NCBI GenBank assembly: GCA_030686995.1
Contig: CM060709.1
Span: forward strand, 305,576,357 to 305,640,356
Source of the DNA: Artemisia argyi
Lineage: Eukaryota > Streptophyta > Magnoliopsida > Asterales > Asteraceae
Reading direction: 5' to 3'
Length of the DNA: 64,000 nucleotides
This document shows positions 10,329-23,129 of this stretch, piece by piece. The notes beneath the pieces are model-generated. The model searched no databases, was not told the origin of the DNA, and was given only the letters and a program-made list of their open reading frames with translations. Made by a program: the position numbers and the translations under genes. Position 1 is the stretch's first letter. Every line of letters begins with the position of its first letter.

Positions 10329-12165
10329 AATACACTTACACTTGAGATTTGCTTGTCCTCAAGCAAATGCGCTTTTATTCTAATCAAAATACAATCTAGG
10401 GGTCATTTAACACTAATATAAAAGTAATTGCAACAAATAATCGTTCCACTTCAACCAAAACAAGCACGGAAATTATACACTAGCACCTCACAAATAGTGT
10501 TTAGATACTCACATCTCTCGGGTGTAATAAAAGTATATATCATAATATGAAAATGAAAAATATCTCTCACTACCTGTCATAGCACATAGATTATCATAGG
10601 TTTACGAAAGGATCAAACCTCCACCACTTGGCGTAAGTACCTAGGATAAACTATCAAAGAGGTCTTTTAAAGGGTTGTAACGTGAGGTGTAGGGATATGA
10701 TAAACATAGTTTTGTTGGATAAAGGCATCTTTACTGGTGCAAGTTAATCATCTTGGTCAATTACATGTACAATGTGGCGTTGCTAAGCCAAGACGACTCG
10801 ACTTAAGCTAATCATAAACTAAGAAAAACATAAAATAAACATAAAAAGAAACAGGATGGTAGTCCGTATGTTTTTTCTCTTTTTCTTTTCTATATTTTTT
10901 TTCTTTTCTTTTTCTTGATTTTTTCGATTTTTTTTTCTTTTTCTGCATACACTCTTGCCCTACCATCCAAAATAATACATCATAAGGAATTTGCATTCCC
11001 CTTACACTTGAGCTTTTACATACTTTACAATCAACTATTCTAATGACTCGAATTATGATAATCAAAACACTTGGAGTACTTTTTAGATATTAGCGCACAT
11101 ATGGGGGGTAATAATTGACGTCTTCCCCAATACTCCATAATAGCATTTTACCCATGAGTCTCAATCGTCCCAAAACAATATGTACAAGATATGACTCGAC
11201 TTAGCAACCATGTAATCAATTAGACAATTCACTAAGGGTCAAAACATGTAACAATAATGCACTAAAGATGAGTGCATACAAGGAAGGCTAAGGCGATTTG
11301 GGTGTACATTTGGGGTGGATTGTAAACAAATTCTACCTTTAAGTAAAATGCTTAAAGTTAGAAACGAAAAAGATAGGCTCAGAGGGGTGTACTAGGGGTA
11401 TCATGTACTAAAAATGAGTACATCGCAAAGGTGTGGGAAAATTAATTAACTTTACTAGTTAAGTGTATTGACTTTATTGGTCAAGTAAATGATACGGGCT
11501 TAACACAAGGGTGATCCTAATGCCTCTTATCATGTAGTAAATCCTACTACACAAATGTGGTCTCACTAGCGGTCTCGGAATGTATCACTATCACAAGTTC
11601 TAGAATCTAAGTACTACCGGTACACTCATAAGCATCTTTTCCTAACAAATCTAGGGGCGAACCTCACATATTTGGGGTGAAAAATTTTGAGTGGTACGGT
11701 TTTTCGTGCTAGTCATACAACTCCTATCCATGAGACGCTTATTAAGGCTAAAGCTTCACTCCGATATGTTGTAAAAAAAATTAAATTTGGCGCTAAAATT
11801 ACCCTAACAAGTGTTTCTATTAGTTTTATTACACACCTACTTTTAAAGAAACAAACATTAAGTGAAATTGCATTCTCTAATATATCATCATTTACCCTCC
11901 CCTTACACTTAGGCTGAACATTGTCCCCAATGTTCAATAAAAAGGATGTAAAAGTAATGAAGGTAAAAGTATGAAACAAATATTCCCCTGATTCACTCGG
12001 TGTGGATAATGTGATAACATGGTTAGATCCTCCTCCAAGAAAATGAACGTTGAAAGCTTCCCCCCAGAAATATAAATCGTCTTCTTGTCCAATATAACCT
12101 GTTAAACCTGAGAAAACAACCATGGAAAACCTCACGTAAAATCGGCGGCAAACTCTATATATAAT
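10329..12165 (-). other. Element A 3' non-coding internal region
   Basis: It starts at the polypurine tract next to the LTR and matches B at 27521-29340. It holds a pyrimidine-rich tract at 10868-10945, the place where B has a 47-T run, and a stem CATTGTCCCC/AATGTTCA near 11919-11938 shared with B. No coding domain is seen; the 140-codon minus frame at 11713-12135 is not conserved as a protein. Confidence 0.65.
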
Positions 12166-12548
12166 TGTAGGATAAACATAATATTAACTAGTATGGTTAC
12201 TTGTGGTTAGATTGATTCAAGAATAAAGAAGAAGAGATTTTAGAGAGAGAAAATGAGTTGGGTGTTCCTAGAGAGAGAGAGAGATGAGAGAAAAAATGTA
12301 AGATTAGATTGAGAATGAGAGAAGCACCAACCCTCTCCACATGTGGAGAGGGGTATTTATACTTACAATGTTACGCCCACTCCCGGGCTGTGGATCAGGC
12401 ATACAGTGGGTGAAGACCCGTCCTTCTTCCACGGAGTTACTTAAACTAAAACTAATTAACTAATAAATAAACTAACTACGAGCTAACTTAATGCTATTAC
12501 AATCATTAGGTGACCGAGACTTTTACAGGAATATTTGTATTCCTAACA
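12166..12548 (-). repeat. Element J 3' LTR (383 bp)
   Basis: Nearly identical to 22740-23124, differing by a few bases, including one GA unit in the GAGAGA run near 12270. A TATA-like GTATAAATA on minus lies at ~12352-12362. The polypurine tract AGGGGGAGATT (minus) abuts it at 12549-12560. Confidence 0.9.
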
Positions 12549-15500
12549 ATCTCCCCCTAAGCGAGGTCACCTTTGAAATTAAGATCTTTGGTCTTTAAGC
12601 ATTCTTTAGTCTTTGTAGCTCGTAGGATCTGATTCTTCTCTTTTCAGCACACTTCGTACTTCAAGCAAGCGAACTTGTGATTAGAGTTCCTTTGTGATGT
12701 GTGATCTTTGAGCTTCTTTGAGATCATCAGCCAAAGTAAATCTCCAAGCTCATCCATAGTTGTATTGCCTTCATGTGATGTAGTGACTAAGGACCATCAT
12801 GCTCACACCCTTCTGTATCTGGAGACGTTGCATTAGAGTTGTGAATCAAGAGACTTTTTTCATCAGAGTTGCAGAAACGTTGTTGGTAGTCTCTCAACAT
12901 TTGGTGTAGCAAGCCTCTCATCTTCATTGATAGTGTGGAGGATGTGTGAGCATGAGGCATGGATTGACCCGATTCAGCTGGAAACTGGAGCCACCAACGC
13001 CATCTTTATATGTGTCCCTGAAATGAAACAGTTAGCAATAAAGATAGAGAACGAATATGGCTTTGTCATTCGTTCTGCGAGGACAGACTACCCTCCGGTT
13101 TTGTGAAAACCGACCTGTGATCAGGTAGAGTCTCTTTTAAAGAAGACTCTCCTTGACAGGAATTTCCAGCTTGTAGTAATGAATTTTCCAAAGAATCCAC
13201 TTTGGAATCTTCATACTAAGCATGTTCTCATACCAGAACGTCTCAAAGCAGACAGCACGATAGAGTGAATCGGTGAATTGATATTCACGGATTGATGAGA
13301 AATTGATTTATAGAAATCACTTGCGTGTCATATGATAAACATTTTTGAGACACGACGAGAGTGTTAAGCTTTGAATCACATTTCCATCAAAAATACTTTT
13401 GTTTGAAATATTATACACAATCAATGTGCTCGAAAAATTAGTTTGTGAGCACATTGAAAGGTTTTAGCAAAAGTATCCGTCAATCCATTTCCTGGAACAA
13501 GTTTGATTCAATGTTGAATCACACCATTGTTGCTTTCCAGTTGTCACTTGATCATTGATCCAAGATGGATCTCACATGTCACCTACCAAGAGCTTGAAGG
13601 ATGTTCGCTCTAGAAGGATTTCCATCTTCATCGTGAATATTTTCATATCACTCGGATGTTCTGGCAATACCACAAGGATAATGCGTAGGACTCTAAATAT
13701 TTTATCTTACTTTCCACATTGTGTGAAACAATAAGCATATTTGGAATGTGTCCTAACGAGATTTATGGATGATCTCATGGCTCTAGACTCAATAGTGCAT
13801 TTTGATCCGCTCCTGGAGACTGGGGAGGCGTCTCCTGTTTTAGGTATCAACATAACTCGCAATGAGTGGTCGATACATTGCACAGGGTTCCCCGTGAGAT
13901 TGAAACAAGCTCTTTTAAGAGAACTTGAGTGGTTGGGAAGTTTTAGTGCAGTGCGTCACTGGGTCCATGACGTCTTGTCTTCAATACCGGTGTTACCTTA
14001 GTAACCGCCAGTAGATTATGAATTGAACCCGGTTTCTGCCCTAAGGTTGAATATATGGAGGGCTATTTCTTTTCACCCTTTCTCATTTCATTTCTTTTTC
14101 ATTCTTCAACCCCTTCAGTGCTTACCGAGACTTCATCACTAGAACCTTCTTGGGTTTGTTCCAGTCCTAGCTCTATCTCAGTCCGCACTCTTCCCTTTCT
14201 CACTTTACTCCTTTTTTCAATCATTCCTAAGGACTTCTAATCTATCTATGGATTGTCCCTGGGAAGATCCTTCCGGTTCTGGTGGATCATGGGAACTTAT
14301 ACCTAACCTTAACCAACCTTATAACTCCGTGCATTAAAGTAAATGGTCGGTCTTAGGTATTACTTCCACAAACGCCTTTTGCTCCCCCTCAATATGTGCA
14401 TCGATATTCGAAAGTGTTTAGCACATATGCGGAAGCCTATTATTGAGTACAAAAGATCACTTATGATTATCAGATTTCATATTTAAATCACATTCTCTCC
14501 CCCGATCAAAGATTTCAAATCTTTTGAGATTTTTTATCTCAATTGATTTAAATAATTTAGAAAACGTTTTTGGGAGAGAAATGCGGTTAATTTGTAATAT
14601 TTTCTGATAAAAGGAACTTTTTCTTGCTCCCCCTCAAACTGTGAGGGAGGTTGTTATGTGTCAGATTTGAAATGTTATCAAAATATTCAAAGTTTTAACG
14701 AAAACTCTTCGAAAGTTTACTCATTCTGACACATAACCATCACAATTCTTTTTTGTTGCAAGGTTTTATGTACGAAGTGTGGGGAGTTTTGATGATACAT
14801 AAAATTTTGAGAAATCTCTCTCCCCCTCAATCAATGACGGATGTTAAAGCATAAATATTTTCATAAACTATTAACGTCATTGATTGAGTGAAAATTTTAT
14901 CAAACTTTGAGTTCAAATTGATTTTCAAGCAAAATCTCATGGTACCACCAAGTTTTGCACAAATACTTCCCGGAAAAAATCATAGAAGGGAAAGTATTTG
15001 GCGATAAAAAGAAGACTTCTCTTCTTTATCAAGAAATAATGCACTAAAACGTACATTAGATCGAGGGTGCATGAATATAAAGTAATTCACGCTCGGATGA
15101 ACGGCACCCTTTGTTAGGAACAACCGTCTTTTTGGCGACGTGTTTTCCTTAGTTTTGAAAACCGGGTTGCTATCTGAAGTAATAGCAAACCATATTTTAA
15201 GAACGTTTTGAGATACGACATGTTTTTGAAAAGAACTTTATTTGAAACCGAAAAACTCTTGCTCAAGCATATGTATGATTCCGTGTCATTATTAAATGAC
15301 ATTTCTAGAAACGTACATAATATTGATTACACAAGAGACATGTCGTGAGAAGAATATTTTTGTATATTTTATGATTTTTCAGATTTTTATGGTGGTTTTT
15401 TTTTTTTTTTTTTTTTTTTTAGGTTTTATATTTCTCTATTTACGTATTTGTATAAGATATGTACAAAGGATACCAAACAGTTTAAGGAGATGTTGACATG

Positions 15501-17470
15501 TGCACCAAAATGAGATTATCGTTCAGCTCGTTGTAGAAGTATGTCGTCAACATCTCTTGAACTTTCACAACCAAAGCTTTCGAGGCTCCTGAATAATTGT
15601 CTGAATCCGTAGATGCCATGATATAATCTTAAACGGGATTTTACAACTCTTGTGACTTAAACTGAGAGATCGATTCTCTCCCGGGATTTTACTAAAGTCA
15701 ACAAAAGAAACCGAAAGATCTAATATGCGAGTTAAACTAAGAGAGAGATCTTGGATAAGTAACAATTAGCATTAAGTGTCAAGTCGCGACAAGTCAAGTT
15801 ACAATAGATCCGATCGTAATAAGTCAAGTCGTAAAGATTAACTCACAACGTCAAATTACAATCAGACTAATGGAAACGACTTAAGTCACAACAATTCACC
15901 AAACACAAGTAGTTAACAAATCACTAGAATCTCACAACTGAGTTAATCGCTAGATACCCACCAAATTTCTGAAAGTTTTTATTGCCTCATCATGGTGAAG
16001 CTTTGGTAGCTTCCCCCCAAACCGACAATCACCTACATGAGACCACTTCCCCCAAGAGGTTGAAGTGATGCAAAAAGTCTCATTGTGTGAAGCTCTAGAA
16101 CTCGAAGAGAATGATAACACCGAAGTAACAGAGTGAACCATGGATCATCTCTGCGGTTATCAATCCCGGAATGTATGATGAAGCCCGATCACATGGCCCT
16201 GTGGTACGTCCCCAATGTACACATTACTTTCTGGTTTGGAGCAGTCGTCTATTCAGGGGAATAATATTTCGACATCTTCATTTCACCGATTGCTTTCCAG
16301 TTATCTTACATATACCAACTCACTCCATATTGTATGCATGTATCCAACACAAGAAGAGAACGATGACACCAAAGTAACAGGTTGAAGCACTGATCATCTC
16401 TGCGGATATCACCTCCGGAATATGTGATTAAGCCTGATCACGTGAACCTGTTGCGCGTCCTTGATGTACACAAATCTCTCCCTTGATGGTTGCGATCTCA
16501 TCGGAATCATCATACCATTGTGTACATGAAGCATTAACCATAAGCACTTTGCGATAAATCATATCAACTCATATGAAGATGTCGATAAGCAATATCATCT
16601 CACGCTCCAATTGTTCTTCTCATAATTCTTCCTATTGAAAGCTGAAGTAATACATACCACAAGTATCAGAAGACCACTTCCCCCACGTAGTTGGAATAAT
16701 ACACCAAACGCCACAAGTTAATACACTGATATTCTCTACGGTTATGACATATGTCTTCCCGGGATAACTTCAATTAAGAAGAAGTATTATGTTCATCACG
16801 TGTACTCGTTATGCATACAGATGTATGTCTCCTTCCCCCTTGCTGGTTTTGATACATCAGAATCAGAAACAACTTATAGACACATCTACTTGAAATCATG
16901 AGAAGAGAACAAAATTGGCTCAAATAAATCTTGTGAGAATCAACTGCTACAGAAACTCTCTGACTATCATTATTAACCCTTGTGTAGACTATTTGAAGTA
17001 ACCACTGATGAAGCAAATCCAATAAACCAAACTTGAAACTGAAGAAGAATTCCCCGTTCTTGTGACTTAAGCTTGCACTAATGTGTGACAAAGAGCGGTG
17101 TAGAGAGTTCGTACAACATCGAATCCCTAAGTACTCTATACCCTTCAACCAACCAACCATCGAGTATAAGACGTACATCACCTCTTGACTACCGACAACT
17201 TCGTGTGAGTTGTGACACTCCTTAAAGTGATAGTTATTTTATGGTAATAAAATGAAGAATCACCAAAATAACTAGATATCCAAGTCTTCGTCATTGTAAA
17301 GGTAAAGGCTCAAGCAAGGATCTCGAAGAGTCTTCATCCAACCAACCCCGACTTCAAGATAAAATAAGATCACTCCTTTGTGAAAGTCAACTTCAATCTC
17401 AAATAAGGGATACCGAACAAACTTCGTGATTACTTGACATTCCATGTCCAAATTCTTAGCCGTTTTGACG
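12549..17470 (-). other. Element J long non-coding 3' region
   Basis: This lies where integrase, reverse transcriptase and RNase H should be, but no such motifs appear in any frame. It contains repeated polypurine-like words (TGAGGGGGAG on minus) at ~12549, ~14380, ~14630 and ~14822, plus a poly-T run at 15396-15420. The region is assembled from repeated, low-coding sequence. Confidence 0.6.
16070..16800. repeat. Diverged ~250-330-bp direct repeats in J
   Basis: The words GATCATCTCTGCGG, CCGGAATGTATGATGAAGCC/CCGGAATATGTGATTAAGCC, and GCGTCC..GATGTACACA recur at ~16143, ~16393 and, more decayed, ~16730. The phrase GACCACTTCCCCCA also recurs at ~16042 and ~16672. Confidence 0.6.
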
Positions 17471-17794
17471 TTATGATCGACATTTTCCATTATGTCCTTG
17501 TGGTTGATTTACAAAGTGCACATTTGGAGGAACAACAATCCATGATGAAATAGAACAAGAGTACGGATCATTATTCATGTGTGCAACTTCACAATCATGA
17601 TAGTCAACATCAACACCTTGAGGAGTAACTGGAGATTGGGTTACTAGAGTAATCTGAGTAATACTTCTAAATGGTGCATCTTGATCAATGGAGATTGAGG
17701 AAGGTGAACCAGTTGAGTCAGCAGGAACCGGAGCAAGAGCTTCAGGAACTAGATGATCAACATTTGTAGAAGCTTGGAAGTATTCATCAAACAT
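17471..17794 (-). pseudogene. Copia polyprotein linker fragment (before the reverse transcriptase)
   Basis: A 107-codon frame begins MFDEYF and contains SPSSISIDQDAP and NVHFVNQP. I recognise this as the linker just ahead of the reverse transcriptase in Anthemideae Copia polyproteins, where it leads into a K-W-(S/T)-K-D-H-P motif. Here it stops just where that motif should come (GHNGK then out of frame). The following frame (17490-17272) has no reverse transcriptase motif. Confidence 0.55.
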
Positions 17795-17880
17795 AAATCC
17801 CAGTTATCCTTATAAAGTAGATCATTAGGTGTTGGAGGAGAGTCGTATGACCATTCATCAAGCATCAATCACCATGTGGT

Positions 17881-18130
17881 ATATTCACACTTCTCCCCCT
17901 CAAAAATTGCAAGCGATGTTTGCACTTTTTGATTGAGTAAGTGAATAAAAATACAATCAATCATGTATTTTATTCACACTTCCCCCCCTCAAAAATTGCA
18001 TACGAGGTTGCCATTTTTGATTGAGCATGTGAATAAGAATACACTCAATCATGTAGTTTATTCACTCTTCTCCCCCTCAAAAATTGCATACGAAGTTTGC
18101 CATTTTTGAATGAACAAGTGAATAAGAATT
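17881..18130. repeat. Three tandem ~89-bp repeats containing polypurine-like tracts
   Basis: Units start CTCCCCCTCAAAAATTGCA at ~17893, ~17982 and ~18070 and end in GAGTAAGTGAATAAAAAT-like sequence. On the element's sense strand each unit carries TTTGAGGGGGAG, closely resembling a retroelement polypurine tract. Confidence 0.75.
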
Positions 18131-18139
18131 CGAGCAAAG

Positions 18140-18350
18140 ATGAGTAGATCCACTTGATGAATGAACGAACATGGAGAAAGCATGAAGCATGTTGTTGAGA
18201 AGGGTCAAAACAAGAAGATTTCTCTTCTTCCGAAGATAAGGCGCACTGAATCGTACACCTTTCTTTTCTTTGATGAACGGGGCCTGAAGTGTTGTCAGCA
18301 GATGCCATAATGATGAAGTTGAAGACCGAGGCTTGAACTGATGTGTTCAA
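18140..18350 (-). pseudogene. Copia-associated fragment (QRKERC module)
   Basis: Minus frame containing NTSGPVHQRKERCTIQCALS, a module I recall between the gag-side and pol-side parts of related Anthemideae Copia elements. It may not be translated in the element; it is useful mainly as a family marker. Confidence 0.4.
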
Positions 18351-18412
18351 ACGTCATAATGATGAAGAGCGAGGCCTGAACTGAAGTATTCAGACGTCAT
18401 TATGCACATACA

Positions 18413-20833
18413 TCAGCATCGACATTCTAGAACTCCTGAAGCTGGGGAAATGATTACTTTAGGTCTCCAGACTTTGAGTTTTCTCATATAGTGAATGGTT
18501 GATGTACCTGCAACTGAGTAAGGACTACCTGCACTAACATCACAAACTTGATTGCACATATATAGGTTAGTGACAACAGTATCCAAACCCTTGGGGGTTT
18601 CATGGTCAACCATGGCATTGCCATCAGTAAGCACCTTTCCGGTAGGTATCCACTTAAGTCCAATGTCCTTAAAAATTCTACCAGTTGGAATCCACTTATA
18701 GCAAGGTCTAGGATTACTAAGCTTCTTATGCATAGTGGAAGGCTTAACGATATTCCTAGTCTCCAAAGATTTAGCAGTTTGTGTCCACCTAGGAGAAGTA
18801 TTAGGTTTGTTTTGCTTCTTATGCATTGTAGATGACTTACTGTAATTCCTAGACTTAACAGGTTGAATCTTAGCATTGTACCTCAATATCCTACGAGGGA
18901 TCATACAAGGTTGAGAACCTAAGATTCCATCCTTATGAAGTAGTGCCCTTTTCCTAGCCTTTTCTAGATCATAGTTCTTGTGCAGGTCATTTATAACATA
19001 AGTGTATTGAGCCTTAGTGCTAGGTTTCGACACTGTTTTCGAACTAATCCTAGAGGAGCTGGGTGTAGGAGTAACTACTTGTAGAGGCTTAGAAGAACTA
19101 GAAGCAATAATCTTGGGCCAATAATGTGTAGTGACTGGTTTTGTCAAAACTTGTTCCGCATCAACTTGGGAGGCAAACCGTGTTTTTGAAAATTTTGGTC
19201 TCTCAGATCTAAACGCAGTCAATTGTCTAACAACTGATTGGTTTCTATTCGATTGAAAACCTGGTTTCCCCAAGATTGATGGTTTTTCAAACTTAGTGTT
19301 CACACTATTCCTTGTTGCTTTTCTTAGCTCATTTTTCAATGCTGTAACAGTGAAACCCTTTTCCTGAAGTTGAGCTTTGAATTCATCATTTTTTGCAATC
19401 AAAGAGGTTATCTGTTCTAAAGTCTTAGTTTTAGTATCTTTGATAGATTCACACAATTCATTACACTGATGTTTCAAAGTCTCATTTTTCACAAGTAAAT
19501 TAGCCACATTTTGTTCCAATTCAACAACAGCGCAGTCATGTTTAGCTTTGACATCATTACACATATCACACAACTCAGTAATACGTTTTTTCAGGTTTTT
19601 GATTGTCAAGTTCTTTGTTTCTAGCTGAGCTTTCAAATCATTAATCATAAAGAATTCACGGAAATCAGGAAGTTCCAGATCTTTACACGGTTGGTTAATC
19701 TAAAGACTTTCTTCTTTTTGTTGCATTGCAATTTCAAGAGAAATACAATGTTTTTCAAGCTGTAAAAATCTTTTTGAAAGTTCATTAAAAACTTCATTAT
19801 CAACCATATCATTTGATTTAAAAGCATCAGCCGTCAACACAGAACTTAACAATTCATCACGTTCAGCATCCTGGTCACTTTCTCCCCCTTTATGACTAGT
19901 ATTTGTTGAATTAGACGTGGTATTGCTATCAGTCTTTTCCAACCAATTTGTGTCATAATTGAGTTTGATTTGATCAGTATGCTGTCGTTCATTAGAGAGC
20001 ACACTTTGTTGAACATTTATAGGTACCTCAGCACAAGACATTTGTTCATTAACCGGTCTAAGATCTGCATCCATGCCATGGGTGACTGGAGTCACTGAAC
20101 TACTGGTAGTGTCAAGCTTATCAGTCTCTGATCCTTTGCGCATCGTGACAACTGACCCAACATCCAAAGCTTAACCCGAGTCATTAATACCATCACATGA
20201 TTGCACCAAAGTTGCCTTCACTTTGTCGTCATTCAAATGTCTGTGCTGTGCTCTTTCCTCAATGAACGCCTTAACATCACCCATGAGTTGGATGAGTGTA
20301 TCTCTGAACGTGTCAACCTCAATTCCTGTGTGATCCGCAAAGCACTTTTGCGTCATCTCACTGTAATGGTCATACTCCAGAGTGAATTTCGAATCACAGA
20401 ATACTTGGAGTTGTTTGTGGATCACACAAAGGGCAGCCATGGATTCCATTTTGAAAAATTTTCCTTGGTCAAGTTGTTGTTGTAGTTGATCTAAGTTAAG
20501 AATCATTGTGCATGTGAAAGTCAGAACATCTTGACCAAAGAGTGTTGCAAATGCGCGTTCGAATCCCATCTTGAATCCAGTTCCCTCTAAAAGTACCGAG
20601 AGATGTGAATGAAGTTGTCGAAAACATTCTATGCAACTTTCATTTGCATTCTGAAGCACTTGCCGTGGCTAAAGCAACTCATTCACTTGTGAATTAGAGC
20701 ACAAAGATTCCATATTAGTAGTTTCAGATTCAAAACCAGTAGTCTGTTGTACTATGTTGGAAATCTTATGATCGTTGATTACGTCATACAGTTTGGGAAT
20801 CTCAGATATGACTGAGTCTGAAGAATTCGACAT
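18413..20833 (-). pseudogene. Copia element gag-side polyprotein, 807 codons, three in-frame stops
   Basis: From ATG at 20833 (MSNSSDSVISEIPKLYDVI) to the stop at 18413 one reading frame runs without any frameshift. It is interrupted only by nonsense codons at 20669-20671 (TAG), 20171-20173 (TAA) and 19700-19702 (TAG). Marker phrases in order are FRDTLIQLMGDVKAFIEER, FNELSKRFLQLEKHCISLE, FKAQLQEKGFTVTALKNELRK, NRNQSVVRQLTAFRSERPKF and RIFKDIGLKWIPTGK. These match the coiled-coil gag-linked region of Anthemideae Copia elements. The first ~430 codons after the third stop contain long amphipathic helices. No CCHC knuckle is visible. Three stops without indels suggest modest age. Confidence 0.75.
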
Positions 20834-22720
20834 GATTTGAGCACGCACGGGATTTTACAAGTCAATGATTTAAACCGAAAAATAGAATCTTTCGCGGGAT
20901 TTTACAAAATCAAGACAAAACCGTGAAACACCGAGAAACTATTGGATTGGCAAATGATTAGATGATTGTTTGAGGAACGTGATGGTTGTATGATTGAAAT
21001 CTGAATAAACCCCGTAGATAACTAAAAAGCCCGAAAATAACTCAACCTAAAATAATTCACACTCACGAGTTCTTGAAGCTCAAGTAAAGCGGTTGCCCCA
21101 AAAAAAACCATTAACCAATATCGAATCAATAAACCACACTCAAAACCGTGACCAAAAATTATATCCAATAGAGCCGAATAATTCAACACAAACTTACATT
21201 AATCAACATATCAACCAATGCCGCATCCACAACTATCCTAAAACTCTCACCACTAATACTTATGCAAACTCGACAAACAAAAGAATCCTACGCGTCCATG
21301 TAAATTGAATCTATGTAATGCACAGATTCGTCCCTTGCATGTCATAGCAGTCCAACGTGAACCAAACAGCAGCAGCCCAATACACAGGAGCTCAATACAC
21401 GGCCCAGTTGAAATACTAAACCCAAAATGTACTCGGCCCAATCGTACCTCCAGCCCCCACAATTACTAAACCTGATAACAGCTATTAAAGACACACTAAT
21501 CCCACACAACCCTAATCTTTCTATCTAAAATACGCAGTCACCAAGTTCAATAGATACACAGCAAAAAAAATTCTTCCAACTTGGTTTTAGATTAAATCAG
21601 AATAACATACAAACACTGGAGCCATATTTGTGTCCATCTCGTCACAGTTAATCCAAACAACTCAAAAACCCACGAATCACACGAATCAAGAGTGGTCTTC
21701 ACGATCCAATATAAAGGTGATAGGTAGGTTTGATTTGTTGTGTTTCTTTCAATTTGTTTATGTAAACCGAAATAAAAGAAAAGATGAAACTTAATGTTTT
21801 GTATTATCTTTAATTGTTTTCGGATAAAAAAAATGTGTATCTTCAACAAGATCAATGATGATTTATCTCTTGTGGCTCCGTTGTATGAGCGAATCTAATA
21901 TTTCACAAAGATAAGAACTGAGATCCAAACTTACTTTTAAGCACTCGGTTTATCTTTTTTGATTCGATTTGTTGTTCTTGGGATTAGATTAGTCTTGGGT
22001 TTGTAATGAGTGGGATTAGATAATATGTTGTAGATGATGATTGAGGTAGATTTATGTTATGGACTGATGAAGTTATTGACTGATCTCACTACCACGAGCT
22101 AATCACTACCAGTAAATACTGAACACAGCTAATCGCAAACCCAGCAAATTCAGTTAATCGCAACTTTTGAAACAGAGGTACTCGCTGATTAGAGCAAAAC
22201 GCAATTATGAATTAAACGCAGTACCAAAAGTTAACCGCAAATGAAAGACTTAACCGCTGCCTAAATCAAAACAAGGTAACCACAAAAAAGATATTAACCG
22301 CAACTTCTTGCTAACCGCAAACTCATTAACCGCAAGCTTGAGTAGCCGCAGACAAAACTGAGCTAACCACAATAAATAAATAAATGGAACCGCAGCATAA
22401 ATCTGACAGAGGATAACCGCAACTTTCAAACGCAAGACCAAATGACCAAATGACAAAACAGTCACTTTCTTTGTTATTTGTCTTATACTCAAGGAATAAG
22501 TAAACCGCAATGAAGAGTCAAACCAAAAAAAATATTCGAATGCACCCAATATTACTATTCAACCACTCATAAATGACTTCTAAGCATAAAAGAGCAAAAG
22601 TATCCCAAGTAAACTCACAAATACATTCAAACTATGGTAACTCCAAAGATTACTTTTCGAACCAAAAGAAACTAGAAGAACCAAACTAGAAATCCGAAAA
22701 TAAACAATCCCAAGGTGTAA
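20834..22720 (-). other. Element J leader (5' untranslated region) with AACCGCA repeats
   Basis: Between the primer-binding site and the gag-side start codon there is no coding frame. From ~22085 to ~22515 the word TAACCGCAA and one-base variants (AATCGCAA, AACCGCAG, AACCACAA) recur at least twelve times. The same words appear on the other strand (GCGGTTA) in the leader of copy L at 35510-35610. Confidence 0.65.
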
Positions 22721-22737
22721 CCATGGCTCTGATACCA
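22721..22737 (-). other. Primer-binding site of element J (initiator Met tRNA)
   Basis: On minus reads TGGTATCAGAGCCATGG, two bases inside the 5' LTR, complementary to the 3' end of plant initiator Met tRNA as in most Copia elements. Confidence 0.85.
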
Positions 22738-22739
22738 AT

Positions 22740-23124
22740 TGTAGGATAAACATAATATTAACTAGTATGGTTACTTGTGGTTAGATTGATTCAAGAATAA
22801 AGAAGAAGAGATTTTAGAGAGAGAAAATGAGTTGGGTGTTCCTAGAGAGAGAGAGAGAGATGAGAGAAAAAATGTAAGATTAGATTGAGAATGATAGAAG
22901 CACCAACCCTCTCCACATGTGGAGAGGGGTATTTATACTTACAATGTTACGCCCACTCCCTGGCTGTGGATCAGGCATACAGTGGGTGAAGACCCGTCCT
23001 TCTTCCACGGAGTTACTTAAACTAAAACTAATTAACTAATAAATAAACTAACTACGAGCTAACTTAATGCTATTACAATCATTAGGTGACCGAGACTTTT
23101 ACAGGAATATTTGTATTCCTAACA
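22740..23124 (-). repeat. Element J 5' LTR (385 bp)
   Basis: Begins TGTAGGATAAAC at 22740 and ends TTCCTAACA at 23124; followed by ATAAT target duplication. TATA candidate at ~22927-22937 on minus. Confidence 0.9.
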
Positions 23125-23129
23125 ATAAT

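Larger units (their letters stand above)
12166..23124 (-). mobile_element. Ty1/copia-type non-autonomous element 'J' (10.96 kb)
   Basis: Two LTRs, 12166-12548 and 22740-23124, begin TGTAGGATAAAC and end ATTCCTAACA. The target duplication is ATAAT (12161-12165 and 23125-23129). The primer-binding site at 22721-22737 is complementary to initiator Met tRNA (TGGTATCAGAGCCATGG on minus). The polypurine tract follows 12549. The only coding remnants are a gag-side frame (18413-20833) and short pieces at 17471-18350. No integrase core, reverse transcriptase or RNase H can be found in ~5 kb where they should be, so the element depends on enzymes from others. Confidence 0.88.

Noticed and set aside
11713..12135. 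140-codon minus ORF in element A
   Set aside because: The matching B region (29091-29312) is open only in pieces with different residues, so it is not a conserved protein.
13741..14001. 86-codon plus-strand ORF
   Set aside because: It lies antisense in the non-coding part of J and shows no domain, promoter or conservation with copy L.
17881..18130. Regular short repeats resembling a CRISPR array
   Set aside because: The whole 89-bp unit is repeated with no unique spacers, and the context is a plant retroelement.
22721..22737. Met-tRNA-like words at several primer-binding sites
   Set aside because: They are only the primer-binding complement next to LTRs, with no tRNA fold; not tRNA genes.
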